From: Mycobacterium sp. E787
Lineage (GTDB): Bacteria; Actinomycetota; Actinomycetes; Mycobacteriales; Mycobacteriaceae
Direction of reading: 5' to 3'
DNA length: 64,000 bases
Assembly: GCF_001668725.1 (NCBI RefSeq)
Contig: NZ_LZKL01000124.1
Coordinates: 53,720 to 117,719, forward strand
Shown: piece after piece, positions 46,271 through 55,504 of the stretch
How the letters are laid out: each line of letters opens with the position of its first letter
How positions within the stretch are numbered: position 1 is the first letter of the stretch
Position numbers and translations under genes: made by a program
The notes under the pieces: generated by a model
What the model saw: the letters and a program-made list of their open reading frames with translations, nothing else
Told to the model about the DNA's origin: nothing
Database searches by the model: none

Positions 46271-48834
46271 AGCGCACCAAACTCCTGCGGCGCGGCCAGA
46301 TCCACCACGACGGTCAGCCCGCCGCCCGGGGTGTCGCCGGCCGCAATCGTGCCGCCCATCGCCTCGACGAAGCCCCGCGCCACCGACATGCCCAGGCCCA
46401 CACCCGTGGTGTTGTCGTGATCACCGAGCCGCTGGAAGGCTTCGAAGATCGTGTCCTCGGTGCCCTTGGGTATTCCGGGGCCTTCGTCGATGACGTTGAT
46501 CAGGACGCGATCGCCCACTCGCCCGGCGTTGACCCGCACCACGCAGTTGGGGGCGTAGCGCAGCGCGTTGTCGATCAGGTTGGCAAGGACGCGTTCCAGC
46601 AACCCCGCGTCGGCCATCACCACCGCGTCGCCGACGTCGACTTTGACGCGATCGATGGCCGATCGGTAGAAACCGGTGGCGCCCTTGCCGATACTGACCA
46701 GCGCGCGCTGCACCGTTTCCTCCAGATAGACGCGCCGCAGCTCCGGGTGGATCACCCCGGCGGCCAGGCGCGAGGAATCGAGCAGGTTGCCGACCAGCGC
46801 GGTCAGCTGGTCGATCGACTCCTCGATGGTGGCCAGCAGTTCGGCGGTGTCCTGGGGGGAGAAGGCCACGTCCTCGGCGCGCAAGCTGGACACCGCCACC
46901 TTGGCGGCCGCGAGCGGCGTCCGGAGGTCGTGGCTGACCGCCGAAAGCAGCGAGCGCCGCAGCTCGTCGGCCCGCACGATCGCCTCGGTACGGCTGGCCT
47001 CCTCGGCCAGCTCCCGCTGCCTGATCAGGCCCGCCGCCTGCTTGGCCACGGCGCTGAGCACGCGGCGGTCACGGGTGGAGAGCTTCTTGCCGGCCATCAA
47101 CATCCAGAACTCTTCGTCGCCGACCTCGATCGCGGTGTCCGCCGAATCAACGGTCACACAAGGGTCTTTGCCCACGCAGGCCACGATGTAGCTCTTCTTG
47201 CCGGCTGCGCGCTCTTCCTCGCTGGGCTCGCGCAGCATGCTGACGGCGCGCTGCGAGTAGGTCTCCCGCACGCGTTCCAGCAGCGTCTCGAGGTCGGCGC
47301 CGCGCAGCACCGACCCCGCGAACAGCGTGAGCAGCTCGGCTTCCTGGGACGCGCGCCGGGCTTCGCGGGTGCGTTTACTGGCGCCGTCGACGAGGACCGC
47401 GACCGCGACCGCGATCATCATCAGCACCAATTCGGTGATGGCGGCGTTTGGTTCGGCAATGGTGAAGCTGTGCCGCGGGGGGATCAGGTAGTAGTTCAGC
47501 AGCAGCCCGGACAGCACCGCCGAAAGGATCGCCGGGGCAACGCCGCCGAGTAGGCCGACACACAGCACCCCGACGAAGAACAACGCGCTCTCACCGGCGT
47601 TGTTCAGGTACGGGTCCAGCAGCGTGACCGTCACGGCGCAAATGACCGACGGCACGATGACGGCCGCCAGCCACGATGCGACGCGGCGCTCGCGGGGCAC
47701 CAGCGGCCCCAGGTGAAGGCCGCGCTTGGATTCCTCGTGCGTGACGATGTGCACGTCGATCTTCCCGGACCGCTCGACGATCGTCGGGCCGATGCCCTCC
47801 TCGAAGATGCGCGCCCACCGGGGCCGGCGGGATGTGCCGATAACCAGCTGGGTGGCGTTGTTCTCGCGGGCGAAATCGAGCAGCGCCGTCGGGACGTCGT
47901 CACCGACCACGGTGTGCAGGGACGCGTCGAGGCTGTTGGCCAACTCGCGAACCTTCGTCATCCTGCGTTCCGAGACGCCGGCCAGCCCGTCACCGCGGAT
48001 GACGTGCACCACCATCAGCTCGGCGCTGGACTTCGACGCGATCCGGGATGCCCGCCGTACCAATGTCTCCGACTCCGGTCCACCGGTGACCGCCACAACG
48101 ACGCGTTCCCGCGCCTCCCACATGTCGGTGATCTTGTTCTCGGCCCGGTATTTGGCCAGCGCGGTATCCACCTGGTCCGCCAGCCAAAGCAGCGCCAATT
48201 CCCTGAGTGCCGTGAGGTTTCCGCGGCGGAAGTAGTTCGACAGTGCCGCGTCGATCCGTTCCGGCGTGTAGACGTTGCCGTGGGACAGCCTGCGGCGCAG
48301 GGCCTCCGGGGTGATGTCGATGAGTTCGACCTGCGAAGCCTGGCGCACTATCGAATCCGGGATGGTCTCCTGCTGCTCGATGCCGGTGATCTGGGCGACG
48401 ACATCGTTGAGGCTTTCCAGGTGCTGGATGTTGACGGTCGAGATCACCGTGATCCCGGCGTCCAGCAGCTCTTCGACGTCCTGCCACCGTTTCTCGTTCT
48501 TGCTGCCCGGTGTGTTGGTGTGGGCGAGTTCGTCGACCAGGACCACCTGCGGGTGCCGCGCCAGGACGGCCGGCACGTCGAGCTCGGGGAAGCGACCGCC
48601 GCGATAGTCGATGTAGCGGGGTGGAATGACCTCGATGCCCTCAATCAGCTCAGCGGTTTTCGCCCGGCCGTGGGTCTCGACGACGGCCGCCACCACGTCG
48701 GTGCCGCGCTCCAGCCGCCGGTGCGCCTCGCCGAGCATCGCGTACGTCTTGCCGACACCGGGTGCGGCGCCGAGGTAGATGCGTAATTCCCCGCGCTTGG
48801 GACGGTGGTCGGTCGCGCTCACGTCAACCATCAT
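46267..48834 (-). CDS. kdpD: Sensor histidine kinase KdpD
   Basis: 855 residues. N-terminal KdpD domain with Walker A GAAPGVGKTYAMLGEAHRR (about 22-40) and a USP-like domain (about 240-370), a four-helix membrane block (DUF4118, about 395-500), a GAF-like part and the kinase core with phospho-His in SAVSHDLRTPLAAAK and VLANLIDNALRYAP. Senses low potassium or osmotic change. GAGGGG precedes ATG 48834; 11 bases after kdpC, on the same strand. In M. tuberculosis kdpDE is divergent from kdpFABC. Confidence 0.96.
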   Translation of the reverse strand: MMVDVSATDHRPKRGELRIYLGAAPGVGKTYAMLGEAHRRLERGTDVVAAVVETHGRAKTAELIEGIEVIPPRYIDYRGGRFPELDVPAVLARHPQVVLVDELAHTNTPGSKNEKRWQDVEELLDAGITVISTVNIQHLESLNDVVAQITGIEQQETIPDSIVRQASQVELIDITPEALRRRLSHGNVYTPERIDAALSNYFRRGNLTALRELALLWLADQVDTALAKYRAENKITDMWEARERVVVAVTGGPESETLVRRASRIASKSSAELMVVHVIRGDGLAGVSERRMTKVRELANSLDASLHTVVGDDVPTALLDFARENNATQLVIGTSRRPRWARIFEEGIGPTIVERSGKIDVHIVTHEESKRGLHLGPLVPRERRVASWLAAVIVPSVICAVTVTLLDPYLNNAGESALFFVGVLCVGLLGGVAPAILSAVLSGLLLNYYLIPPRHSFTIAEPNAAITELVLMMIAVAVAVLVDGASKRTREARRASQEAELLTLFAGSVLRGADLETLLERVRETYSQRAVSMLREPSEEERAAGKKSYIVACVGKDPCVTVDSADTAIEVGDEEFWMLMAGKKLSTRDRRVLSAVAKQAAGLIRQRELAEEASRTEAIVRADELRRSLLSAVSHDLRTPLAAAKVAVSSLRAEDVAFSPQDTAELLATIEESIDQLTALVGNLLDSSRLAAGVIHPELRRVYLEETVQRALVSIGKGATGFYRSAIDRVKVDVGDAVVMADAGLLERVLANLIDNALRYAPNCVVRVNAGRVGDRVLINVIDEGPGIPKGTEDTIFEAFQRLGDHDNTTGVGLGMSVARGFVEAMGGTIAAGDTPGGGLTVVVDLAAPQEFGAL

Positions 48835-48845
48835 CCCCCTCGGCG

Positions 48846-49769
48846 CTAGCTGGTAACCGGATATTGGTGATCGAGTTGCAGGTTGAGCTCCAGCACATTC
48901 ACCGTCGGCTCACCGACAAAGCCAAGGGTGCGCGCGCTGCGGTACTGCGCGACGACCGCGCGGATCTGATCGGGGCTGACGTGGCGGGCCTTGGCCACCC
49001 GGGCGACCTGGATGTCGGCGTAGGCGGGGGAGATATGTGGGTCCAGGCCGCTGCCGCTGGCGGTGACAGCGTCGGCGGGCACGGCCGGTTGGTCGGGGGC
49101 GGCCCCGCGGACGGGCACTATCTGGCCGATCGTGTAATCCTCGCCGTATTTGGCGCACTCGACGCGCACCCCCTCGTAGATCACCAGGAACGGCGCCGAC
49201 GTCGACTGACACGGCTCGTTGACGCTCACCACCCGGGTGGGGTGGACGACGTTGCCGCGGGTATCCCGGGGGCCGATCACCGAGAGCACCGCGCCCACGC
49301 CGCCGCCCGTGCAGAACGGGCGCGACCCGTCCACGCCTTCCAGCTGCCCCACCGCGGAACTACGGGTGCACACCTGCGTCAGCAGGCTCGGCTTGAACCC
49401 GGCATCCGATGCCGACTTCCCGGCCGCCAGTTGCGCGGGGTCCGCGGGGGTGTCGACGATGCTCTCCGGCCCGAGGTTGCTCGCGCTCGAGTTCAGCGGG
49501 TCGTAGCCGGTGCCGGCCGCCGAGGGGCGGCTCTGGAAGTACTGCGGCAGCGCGTTGCCGTCCTTGTCGGTGAACTGCTGGCCGATCAGCCGGCTGCCGA
49601 CGGGCTTGCCGTGGGCGCTGAGCATCGACCCGTCGGCCTTGTCGTGCAATCCAGGAATCTGCGCGACGAGCCAGATGAACAGCGGATAGGCGAGACCGGT
49701 GAGCACGGTCAGGACCAGCAGCGCGCGAAACGCCGCCCAGTGCATGCGGACGAAAGCGGAGAACTTCAT
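48846..49769 (-). CDS. kdpC: Potassium-transporting ATPase subunit KdpC, long form with insertion
   Basis: 307 residues, against about 190 in the usual family and in M. tuberculosis. One membrane helix (about 14-36), then the conserved start (QYFQSRPSAAGTGYDPLNSSASNLGP, to residue 100) and the conserved end (VPADAVTASGSGLDPHISPAYADIQVARVAKAR, from 230). Residues about 105-225 are an insertion with four cysteines (134, 153, 187, 205), probably two disulfides outside the membrane. KdpC helps ATP and KdpFAB assembly. One base after kdpB. Confidence 0.93.
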   Translation of the reverse strand: MKFSAFVRMHWAAFRALLVLTVLTGLAYPLFIWLVAQIPGLHDKADGSMLSAHGKPVGSRLIGQQFTDKDGNALPQYFQSRPSAAGTGYDPLNSSASNLGPESIVDTPADPAQLAAGKSASDAGFKPSLLTQVCTRSSAVGQLEGVDGSRPFCTGGGVGAVLSVIGPRDTRGNVVHPTRVVSVNEPCQSTSAPFLVIYEGVRVECAKYGEDYTIGQIVPVRGAAPDQPAVPADAVTASGSGLDPHISPAYADIQVARVAKARHVSPDQIRAVVAQYRSARTLGFVGEPTVNVLELNLQLDHQYPVTS

Positions 49770-49770
49770 G

Positions 49771-51921
49771 TCAGGACATCCCCGGGACGAATTGGACGAT
49801 GAGGTCGATCAGCTTGATCCCGATGAACGGGGCGACGATGCCGCCGAGCCCGTACACATACAGGTTGCGGCTCAACAGCTTTGATGCGCTGCTCGGTGTG
49901 TAGCGCACGCCGCGTAGCGACAACGGGATCAGCATGACGATGATGATGGCGTTGAAGATCACCGCCGACAGGATCGCCGACTGCGGGCTGTGCAGCCGCA
50001 TGATGTTGATCATGTCCAGGCCGGGGAACAGCGCGACGAACATCGCCGGGATGATCGCGAAGTATTTGGCGATGTCGTTGGCGATGGAAAACGTCGTGAG
50101 CGCGCCGCGGGTGATCAGCAGCTGCTTGCCGATCTCGACGATCTCGATGAGCTTGGTGGGGTCGGAGTCGAGGTCGACCATGTTGCCGGCCTCTTTGGCC
50201 GCCGAGGTCCCGGTGTTCATCGCCACGCCCACGTCGGCCTGAGCCAGCGCCGGCGCGTCGTTGGTGCCGTCGCCGGTCATCGCGACCAGCTTGCCGCCTT
50301 CTTGCTCACGCTTGATCAGGGCGAGCTTGTCCTCCGGCGTGGCCTCGGCAAGGAAGTCGTCGACACCGGCCTCGTCGGCAATCGCCTTGGCGGTCAACGG
50401 GTTATCGCCGGTGATCATCACCGTGCGGATGCCCATCTTCCGCATCTCGTCGAAGCGCTCGCGCATGCCCTGCTTGACGACGTCCTTGAGGTGGATGACA
50501 CCCAGGACCGCCGCCTCGCCGTTCAGGCACTCACCGACGACCAGCGGGGTGCCGCCGCCGGCGGAGATGCCGTCGACGATCTCACCGAGCTGCGTCGGCA
50601 CCTTACCGCCTTGCCCGCGAACCCATTCCGCGACCGAACTCGCCGCGCCCTTGCGCAGCTGATGCCCGTCCAGGTCGACCCCGGACATCCGCGTCGAGGC
50701 GGAGAACTCAACCCATTGGGCGTGCGCGAGTTCGCCCGGAGCGCGCTCGCGCAGCCCGAAGTGCTGCTTGGCGAACACGACAATCGAGCGTCCCTCCGGC
50801 GTTTCGTCGGCCAGGCTGGACAATTGCGCGGCGTCGGCCAGTTGCTCACTGGTGACACCGGCAAGGGGGACGAAGTCGCCGGCCTGCCGGTTGCCCAGGG
50901 TGATGGTGCCCGTCTTGTCGAGCAGCAGCGTGTTCACGTCACCGGCGGCTTCCACGGCGCGCCCGGACATGGCCAGCACGTTGCGCTGCACCAAGCGGTC
51001 CATTCCCGCGATGCCGATGGCCGACAGCAGCGCGCCGATCGTTGTCGGGATCAGGCACACCAGCAGCGACACCATCACGATCCCGGTGACGCCACTTGCG
51101 TTGAGCGCCTGGGTGTCCGGAACGCCCGGGTTGTTCGCTTTGGAGTAGATCGCCAACGGCTGCAGGGTCGCGACGGCGAAGACGAAAATGATCGTCAACG
51201 CGGCCAGCAGGATGTTCAGCGCGATCTCGTTGGGGGTCTTCTGCCGGTTGGCGCCCTCGACGAGCGCGATCATCCGGTCGATGAAGCTCTCACCCGGCTT
51301 CTGGGTGATCTTCACGACGATCCGGTCGCTCAGCACGGTGGTGCCGCCGGTGACCGCCGAACGGTCGCCGCCGGATTCACGGATCACCGGCGCCGACTCG
51401 CCGGTGATCGCCGATTCGTCCACCGACGCAATGCCTTCCACCACGTCGCCGTCGCCCGGTATCACCTGCCCGGCCTCGACCACGACGATGTCACCTTGTT
51501 GCAGCAGCGGCGCCGCGACTTCTTCCTCCACGCCGGCGCCGCCGGGTTGCCAGTTCCTGAGCCGCCGGGCCATGGTCTGGGTCTTGGCTCGGCGCAGCGT
51601 TTCCGCCTGCGCCTTGCCGCGGCCTTCGGCCACCGCCTCCGCCAGGTTGGCGAACAGCACGGTCAGCCACAGCCAGACCACGATCAGCCACGCGAACCAG
51701 GTTTCGTTGACGATCGCCAACCAGGTGCTCCAGGCGGCGCCGATCTCGACGATGAACATCACCGGGTTGCGCCACAGGGTGCGCGGGTCGAGCTTGCGCA
51801 GCGCGTCCGGCGTCGAGCGCCACAGCATCTTCGGGTCGAGCAACCCGCCGTGCACCCGTTTCGGGCCGGCGTGGGCCGCGGACTGGGTCTGTTCGGCCGG
51901 ATCGATGGCGGTTGCGGTCAT
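49771..51921 (-). CDS. kdpB: Potassium-transporting ATPase subunit KdpB
   Basis: 716 residues; P-type ATPase subunit that powers Kdp. Phosphorylation site LLLDKTGTITLGNR, the SAITGESAPVIRE actuator motif, MTGDGTNDAPALAQADVG hinge and several membrane helices. Full length. The kdpA stop overlaps its ATG (TGATG), so the subunits are translated together. Confidence 0.97.
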   Translation of the reverse strand: MTATAIDPAEQTQSAAHAGPKRVHGGLLDPKMLWRSTPDALRKLDPRTLWRNPVMFIVEIGAAWSTWLAIVNETWFAWLIVVWLWLTVLFANLAEAVAEGRGKAQAETLRRAKTQTMARRLRNWQPGGAGVEEEVAAPLLQQGDIVVVEAGQVIPGDGDVVEGIASVDESAITGESAPVIRESGGDRSAVTGGTTVLSDRIVVKITQKPGESFIDRMIALVEGANRQKTPNEIALNILLAALTIIFVFAVATLQPLAIYSKANNPGVPDTQALNASGVTGIVMVSLLVCLIPTTIGALLSAIGIAGMDRLVQRNVLAMSGRAVEAAGDVNTLLLDKTGTITLGNRQAGDFVPLAGVTSEQLADAAQLSSLADETPEGRSIVVFAKQHFGLRERAPGELAHAQWVEFSASTRMSGVDLDGHQLRKGAASSVAEWVRGQGGKVPTQLGEIVDGISAGGGTPLVVGECLNGEAAVLGVIHLKDVVKQGMRERFDEMRKMGIRTVMITGDNPLTAKAIADEAGVDDFLAEATPEDKLALIKREQEGGKLVAMTGDGTNDAPALAQADVGVAMNTGTSAAKEAGNMVDLDSDPTKLIEIVEIGKQLLITRGALTTFSIANDIAKYFAIIPAMFVALFPGLDMINIMRLHSPQSAILSAVIFNAIIIVMLIPLSLRGVRYTPSSASKLLSRNLYVYGLGGIVAPFIGIKLIDLIVQFVPGMS

Positions 51922-53591
51922 CAGTGGATTCCTTCGGCGAGAGGCCCGAGCGCGAGCATGGGCAGGAATGTGAGGGCGACGAGGATCACCGTGACGCCGG
52001 CGACCATTCCCACGAACTGCGGCCGATGGGTGGGCAGGGTGCCCACCGATTCGGGTGTGTGACCCTGCCTGGCGAGCGAACCGGCCAGCGCCAGGACGAG
52101 CACCATGGGCAGGAATCGGCCGAAGACCATGGCCAGCCCCAAAGCGGTGTTGTACCAGTTGGTGTTGACGCTGATGCCGGCGAACGCGGACCCGTTGTTG
52201 TTGGCCGCGGAGGTGAACGCGTACAACACCTCCGACAGCCCGTGCGGGCCGGTGTTGAGCATGCCGGCGCGTTCACCGGGCAGCGCCATCGCGATCGCGG
52301 TCCCGGTCAGCACGATCAGCGGTGTCACGAGGAAATAGCTTGCGGCAAGCTTGATTTCGCGGGGATTGATCTTCTTGCCGAGGTATTCGGGCGTGCGCCC
52401 GACCATCAGACCGGCGACGAAAACCGTGATCACCGCCAAAATCAGCATGCCGTAGAGGCCCGAGCCGGTGCCGCCGGGCGCGACCTCGCCGAGCTGCATG
52501 TTGAACATGGTGATCATCCCGCCGAGGCTGGTGTACGAGTCGTGGAACGAGTCGACGGCACCGGTGGAGGTGAGCGTCGTCGAGTCGGCGAACACCGCCG
52601 AGTCGGCGACGCCGAACCGCTGCTCGACGCCTTCCATGGCGGCCCCGACGGCGGTCGGGACGGTGCCGTGGTGCTGCAGCTGGAACCACATCATGAAGGA
52701 CACGCTGATCGCGTAGAGGGTCGCCATGACCGATGCGATCGCGTACCCCTGCTTGGTGCTGCCCACCATGCGCCCGAAGGTGCGGGGCAGCGAGAAGCTG
52801 ATCACCAGCAGCAGGAAGATCTCCAGCCAGTTGGCCCAGGTCGTGGGGTTCTCGAACGGGTGCGCCGAGTTCGCGTTGTAGAAGCCGCCGCCGTTGGTGC
52901 CCAGCTCCTTGATCGCCTCCTGGCTCGCCACCGGGCCGCCGGTGATCGTCTGCTGGGCGCCGCCGAGCGTGGTGACCGCCTGGTCGTGCAGGTGGAAGTT
53001 TTGTATCGCCCCTCCGGCGATCAGCAGGATCGCGGCGACGATCGAAATGGGCAGCAGGATGCGCAGCACCGTGCGCACCAGGTCCACCCAGAAGTTGCCC
53101 AGGTCACCGGTGCGCTTACGGGCGAAGCCGCGTACCAGTGCGATCGCCACCGCCATGCCGACGGCCGCGGAGACGAAGTTCTGCACCGCCAGTCCGGCCA
53201 TCTGGACGAGATGGCCCTGCGTCGATTCACCGGAGTAGGCCTGCCAGTTGGTGTTGGTGACGAAGCTGACGGCGGTGTTCCACGCCAGCCCCGGGGTCAT
53301 CTGGGTCGCCGGATCGTGCAGGTGTAATGGCAATTTGCCCTGCACGAGCTGGAATGCGAACAGGAAGAGGATGCTGATCGACGAGAAGGCCAGGACGCTG
53401 CGGGCATACGCCCCCCAGGTCTGCTCCGAGCGCGAGTCGACACCGATCGCCCGGTAGATGACCCGCTCGACGTAGGAGTCCTTGTCCGACGTGTACACCC
53501 GGTACATGTAGTCGCCGAACGGCACATGCACCACCACCAGCGCCGCGACGAGGACGGCGAGGAAGATGATCCCCGCTGTAGTTGTGCTCAC
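51921..53591 (-). CDS. kdpA: Potassium-transporting ATPase subunit KdpA
   Basis: 556 residues; the channel-like potassium-binding subunit. Pore loops look standard: VTNTNWQAYSGE (111-122), GTNGGGFYNANSAHPFENPT (231-250), TTLTSTGAVDSFHDSY and ANNNGSAFAGIS; GSGLYGML is present. The GTG start shares a base with the kdpF stop. Belongs to the complete operon, unlike the second KdpA at 56299. Confidence 0.97.
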   Translation of the reverse strand: MSTTTAGIIFLAVLVAALVVVHVPFGDYMYRVYTSDKDSYVERVIYRAIGVDSRSEQTWGAYARSVLAFSSISILFLFAFQLVQGKLPLHLHDPATQMTPGLAWNTAVSFVTNTNWQAYSGESTQGHLVQMAGLAVQNFVSAAVGMAVAIALVRGFARKRTGDLGNFWVDLVRTVLRILLPISIVAAILLIAGGAIQNFHLHDQAVTTLGGAQQTITGGPVASQEAIKELGTNGGGFYNANSAHPFENPTTWANWLEIFLLLVISFSLPRTFGRMVGSTKQGYAIASVMATLYAISVSFMMWFQLQHHGTVPTAVGAAMEGVEQRFGVADSAVFADSTTLTSTGAVDSFHDSYTSLGGMITMFNMQLGEVAPGGTGSGLYGMLILAVITVFVAGLMVGRTPEYLGKKINPREIKLAASYFLVTPLIVLTGTAIAMALPGERAGMLNTGPHGLSEVLYAFTSAANNNGSAFAGISVNTNWYNTALGLAMVFGRFLPMVLVLALAGSLARQGHTPESVGTLPTHRPQFVGMVAGVTVILVALTFLPMLALGPLAEGIH

Positions 53592-53680
53592 TAGAACCTC
53601 TCCGGGAACAGCAGGGCGGCTGCGAGATATACCGCAAGGATGACGGAAAGCGCCAAACCGACGACGTTTTCGTAGCTCAC
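53591..53680 (-). CDS. kdpF: KdpF, small stabilising subunit
   Basis: 29 residues, a single membrane helix: MSYENVVGLALSVILAVYL followed by AAALLFPERF, close to the known KdpF form that ends LLFPE(K/R)F. Start GTG overlaps the stop of the upstream small gene (GTGA), and its stop touches kdpA. In E. coli it stabilises KdpABC. Position and sequence agree. Confidence 0.9.
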   Translation of the reverse strand: MSYENVVGLALSVILAVYLAAALLFPERF

Positions 53681-53760
53681 AGCCGCTCGACCAACTTCTG
53701 GGTCAGCCCGAGCACGGCGAACACCGCGATCGTCAGTAAGACGTAGATCAACACGCCCAT
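53677..53760 (-). CDS. 27-residue membrane miniprotein ahead of kdpF
   Basis: MGVLIYVLLTIAVFAVLGLT then QKLVERL: one hydrophobic helix with a short cationic/amphipathic end. GGAG six bases before the ATG, and a four-base GTGA overlap with kdpF. It is the first gene of the operon. I think similar small genes precede kdpF in other actinobacteria, but I could not check. A Kdp subunit or regulator role is inference. Confidence 0.75.
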   Translation of the reverse strand: MGVLIYVLLTIAVFAVLGLTQKLVERL

Positions 53761-53891
53761 ACTTGTCTCCGTTCCGTGCGACTGGCGCATACGAAAGGGC
53801 CTCTTCGAGCAGGCCGCAGTGCCGTACTCGGAGGCAAGGTCAGCTTGAAACTAGACAGCGGTTGCCGGGTAGGGCCTTTGGTTGACAGTTT

Positions 53892-53930
53892 CCTAACGGC
53901 GTTGCGGTGCGCCTTTACGGTTTCTTTACG
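53892..53930. promoter_or_regulatory. Direct-repeat candidate KdpE site upstream of kdp operon
   Basis: CTTTACG occurs at 53913-53919 and 53924-53930, exactly 11 bases apart (one helix turn), and a weaker CCTAACG at 53892-53898, two turns away. OmpR-family regulators such as KdpE bind direct repeats with this spacing. It lies 130-170 bases upstream of the miniprotein and partly overlaps the end of the DUF2254 gene. The gap 53761-53925 holds no other gene; a TAGTTT -10 candidate lies in it on the minus strand. Confidence 0.5.
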
Positions 53931-55299
53931 CCTGGTCGCTCATCCCGTGGGCCGGGCCGCCGAGTCGTTCGTGCAGGGCGAGCAACGCGACGTATCGACG
54001 ATCCACGTCGGCGCGATCCGAGTGCTCGGGAACCGATTCAGCATTCGCCCGGTGGATCATGGCCGCTTGATCCATCAGGACCTGCGCGCGTTGCGGATCC
54101 GTCGTTTGTTCCATGATCGTCGCCAGGGTGTCGAGCTGGCGGATCATTACCGCGGGCATCGCCCGGCTGGCTTGGCGAATCTTCTCGAAGGCTCGCTGCA
54201 CGAGCCGTTCATAGCTGACCTGGTCCGAGATGACGCGGATGACGCCGCGATTGTCGCGATGGATTTGGGTGGGCGTCCAGACCGGCGCGATCTTGCACAG
54301 GGAGTCGCCGAGCCAGTCGATGCACGTGAGCGCGGTGAAGGTGTCGTTGACGGCCGGCGACAGCGCCCGGATGGCGATCTCGACGAGTTGATCCACGCCG
54401 AAGGCGACGTCCTGCGTCAGGGTGCGGTGCGGCCCGGTCGCCTGGGCTCGGGCCAGGTAGTCGGCCACCTGTTCGGCGGCGGTGGCGGGCCACACGCTCG
54501 CCAGTTCACGGCCTTCGACGAGGAAGTGGCCCGGGCGGTAGGGCAGCCGGATCACCGCGTCGGCCTGCGCCGCGACGCGGACCAGCGTCTGATGTCGAAT
54601 GAATTGCAGGTAGCCGCTTTTGGGGGTTCGAATGACGCTGCCGGAGGTTTCGATGGTGGCGAGCAGTTCGTCGAGCGACGGACCGTGCGCGGCCTTTCGT
54701 GTCGACATGGGCCGGTCGGCGCTCTGCACAGCGACCGCGTGGGCCAGGTCTTTGGCGATGCCGGCGATCACTTGTGGCAGCTGGATCTGGGTGGCGATGT
54801 GGTGGATGAAGTAGATCAGCACCGCGAGGTCGATGAGCACCAGACCGAAAGCCGTCGTGATCGAGATGTGCGGGACGAATTCGCCGCGATCGCCGGGCCC
54901 GATCGACACCAGCGCGACGACGCAATACACGAAGGTCGCCACGAACGTTCCTAGTGTGAGCTGGGTGCCGCGGTCGCGGATGAAGTTGCGTAGCATCCGC
55001 GGACCGAACTGCGTCGACGCCAGCGTCAGCGTCACGATCGTGATGGAGAAGACGATGCCGACGACGGTGATCACCGACGCCGCGATCGATGTCAGGACTT
55101 GACGCGCCGCGTCGGCGGAGCCGCTGACCACCCAGGATGGGGGCCGCAGCCGACCCTGGTAAGCCGCTCCGTCGAGCCGCGCGGTCAGCGCGAAAAGTCC
55201 GAGCGCGCCGATTACCAGGATGGTGGGAACCAACCACAGATTGGTGCTCAGCTCTTCCCGCTGCCACTCTGGCCACAGCGCACGGAGTCGTGCCTTCAC
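53926..55299 (-). CDS. DUF2254 membrane protein
   Basis: 457 residues. Four predicted membrane helices (about 22-43, 70-95, 115-135, 147-170), the second with VITVVGIVFSITIVTLTLAS, then a large cytoplasmic part with LSPAVNDTFTALTCIDWLGD, as in DUF2254. Its function is not established. It lies between two kdpA-containing units on the same strand, 165 bases upstream of the kdp operon's first gene, so a role in ion balance or envelope stress is only inference. Confidence 0.88.
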   Translation of the reverse strand: MKARLRALWPEWQREELSTNLWLVPTILVIGALGLFALTARLDGAAYQGRLRPPSWVVSGSADAARQVLTSIAASVITVVGIVFSITIVTLTLASTQFGPRMLRNFIRDRGTQLTLGTFVATFVYCVVALVSIGPGDRGEFVPHISITTAFGLVLIDLAVLIYFIHHIATQIQLPQVIAGIAKDLAHAVAVQSADRPMSTRKAAHGPSLDELLATIETSGSVIRTPKSGYLQFIRHQTLVRVAAQADAVIRLPYRPGHFLVEGRELASVWPATAAEQVADYLARAQATGPHRTLTQDVAFGVDQLVEIAIRALSPAVNDTFTALTCIDWLGDSLCKIAPVWTPTQIHRDNRGVIRVISDQVSYERLVQRAFEKIRQASRAMPAVMIRQLDTLATIMEQTTDPQRAQVLMDQAAMIHRANAESVPEHSDRADVDRRYVALLALHERLGGPAHGMSDQA

Positions 55300-55504
55300 A
55301 TCAGTGCAATCTCAGGTTCCCGGCGTTCACTGCCACGGCGGATATCTAACTGACCGGCACCGATGAGCACAAGCTCTTTCTGCTGATCGTGTGGCGACTC
55401 CGCTCGCCGCGGTCGATGAGCCGGCGTAAAAGTTGTGCCGTCGAGCGTATAGATGTCGTTTGGATTACTAGAGGGCGACGTGAATCGGGCGTAGACCCGA
55501 GTCC

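Noticed and set aside
46417..47553. 378-codon plus-strand frame inside kdpD
   Set aside because: Antisense to the kinase core with intact motifs; composition of a shadow.
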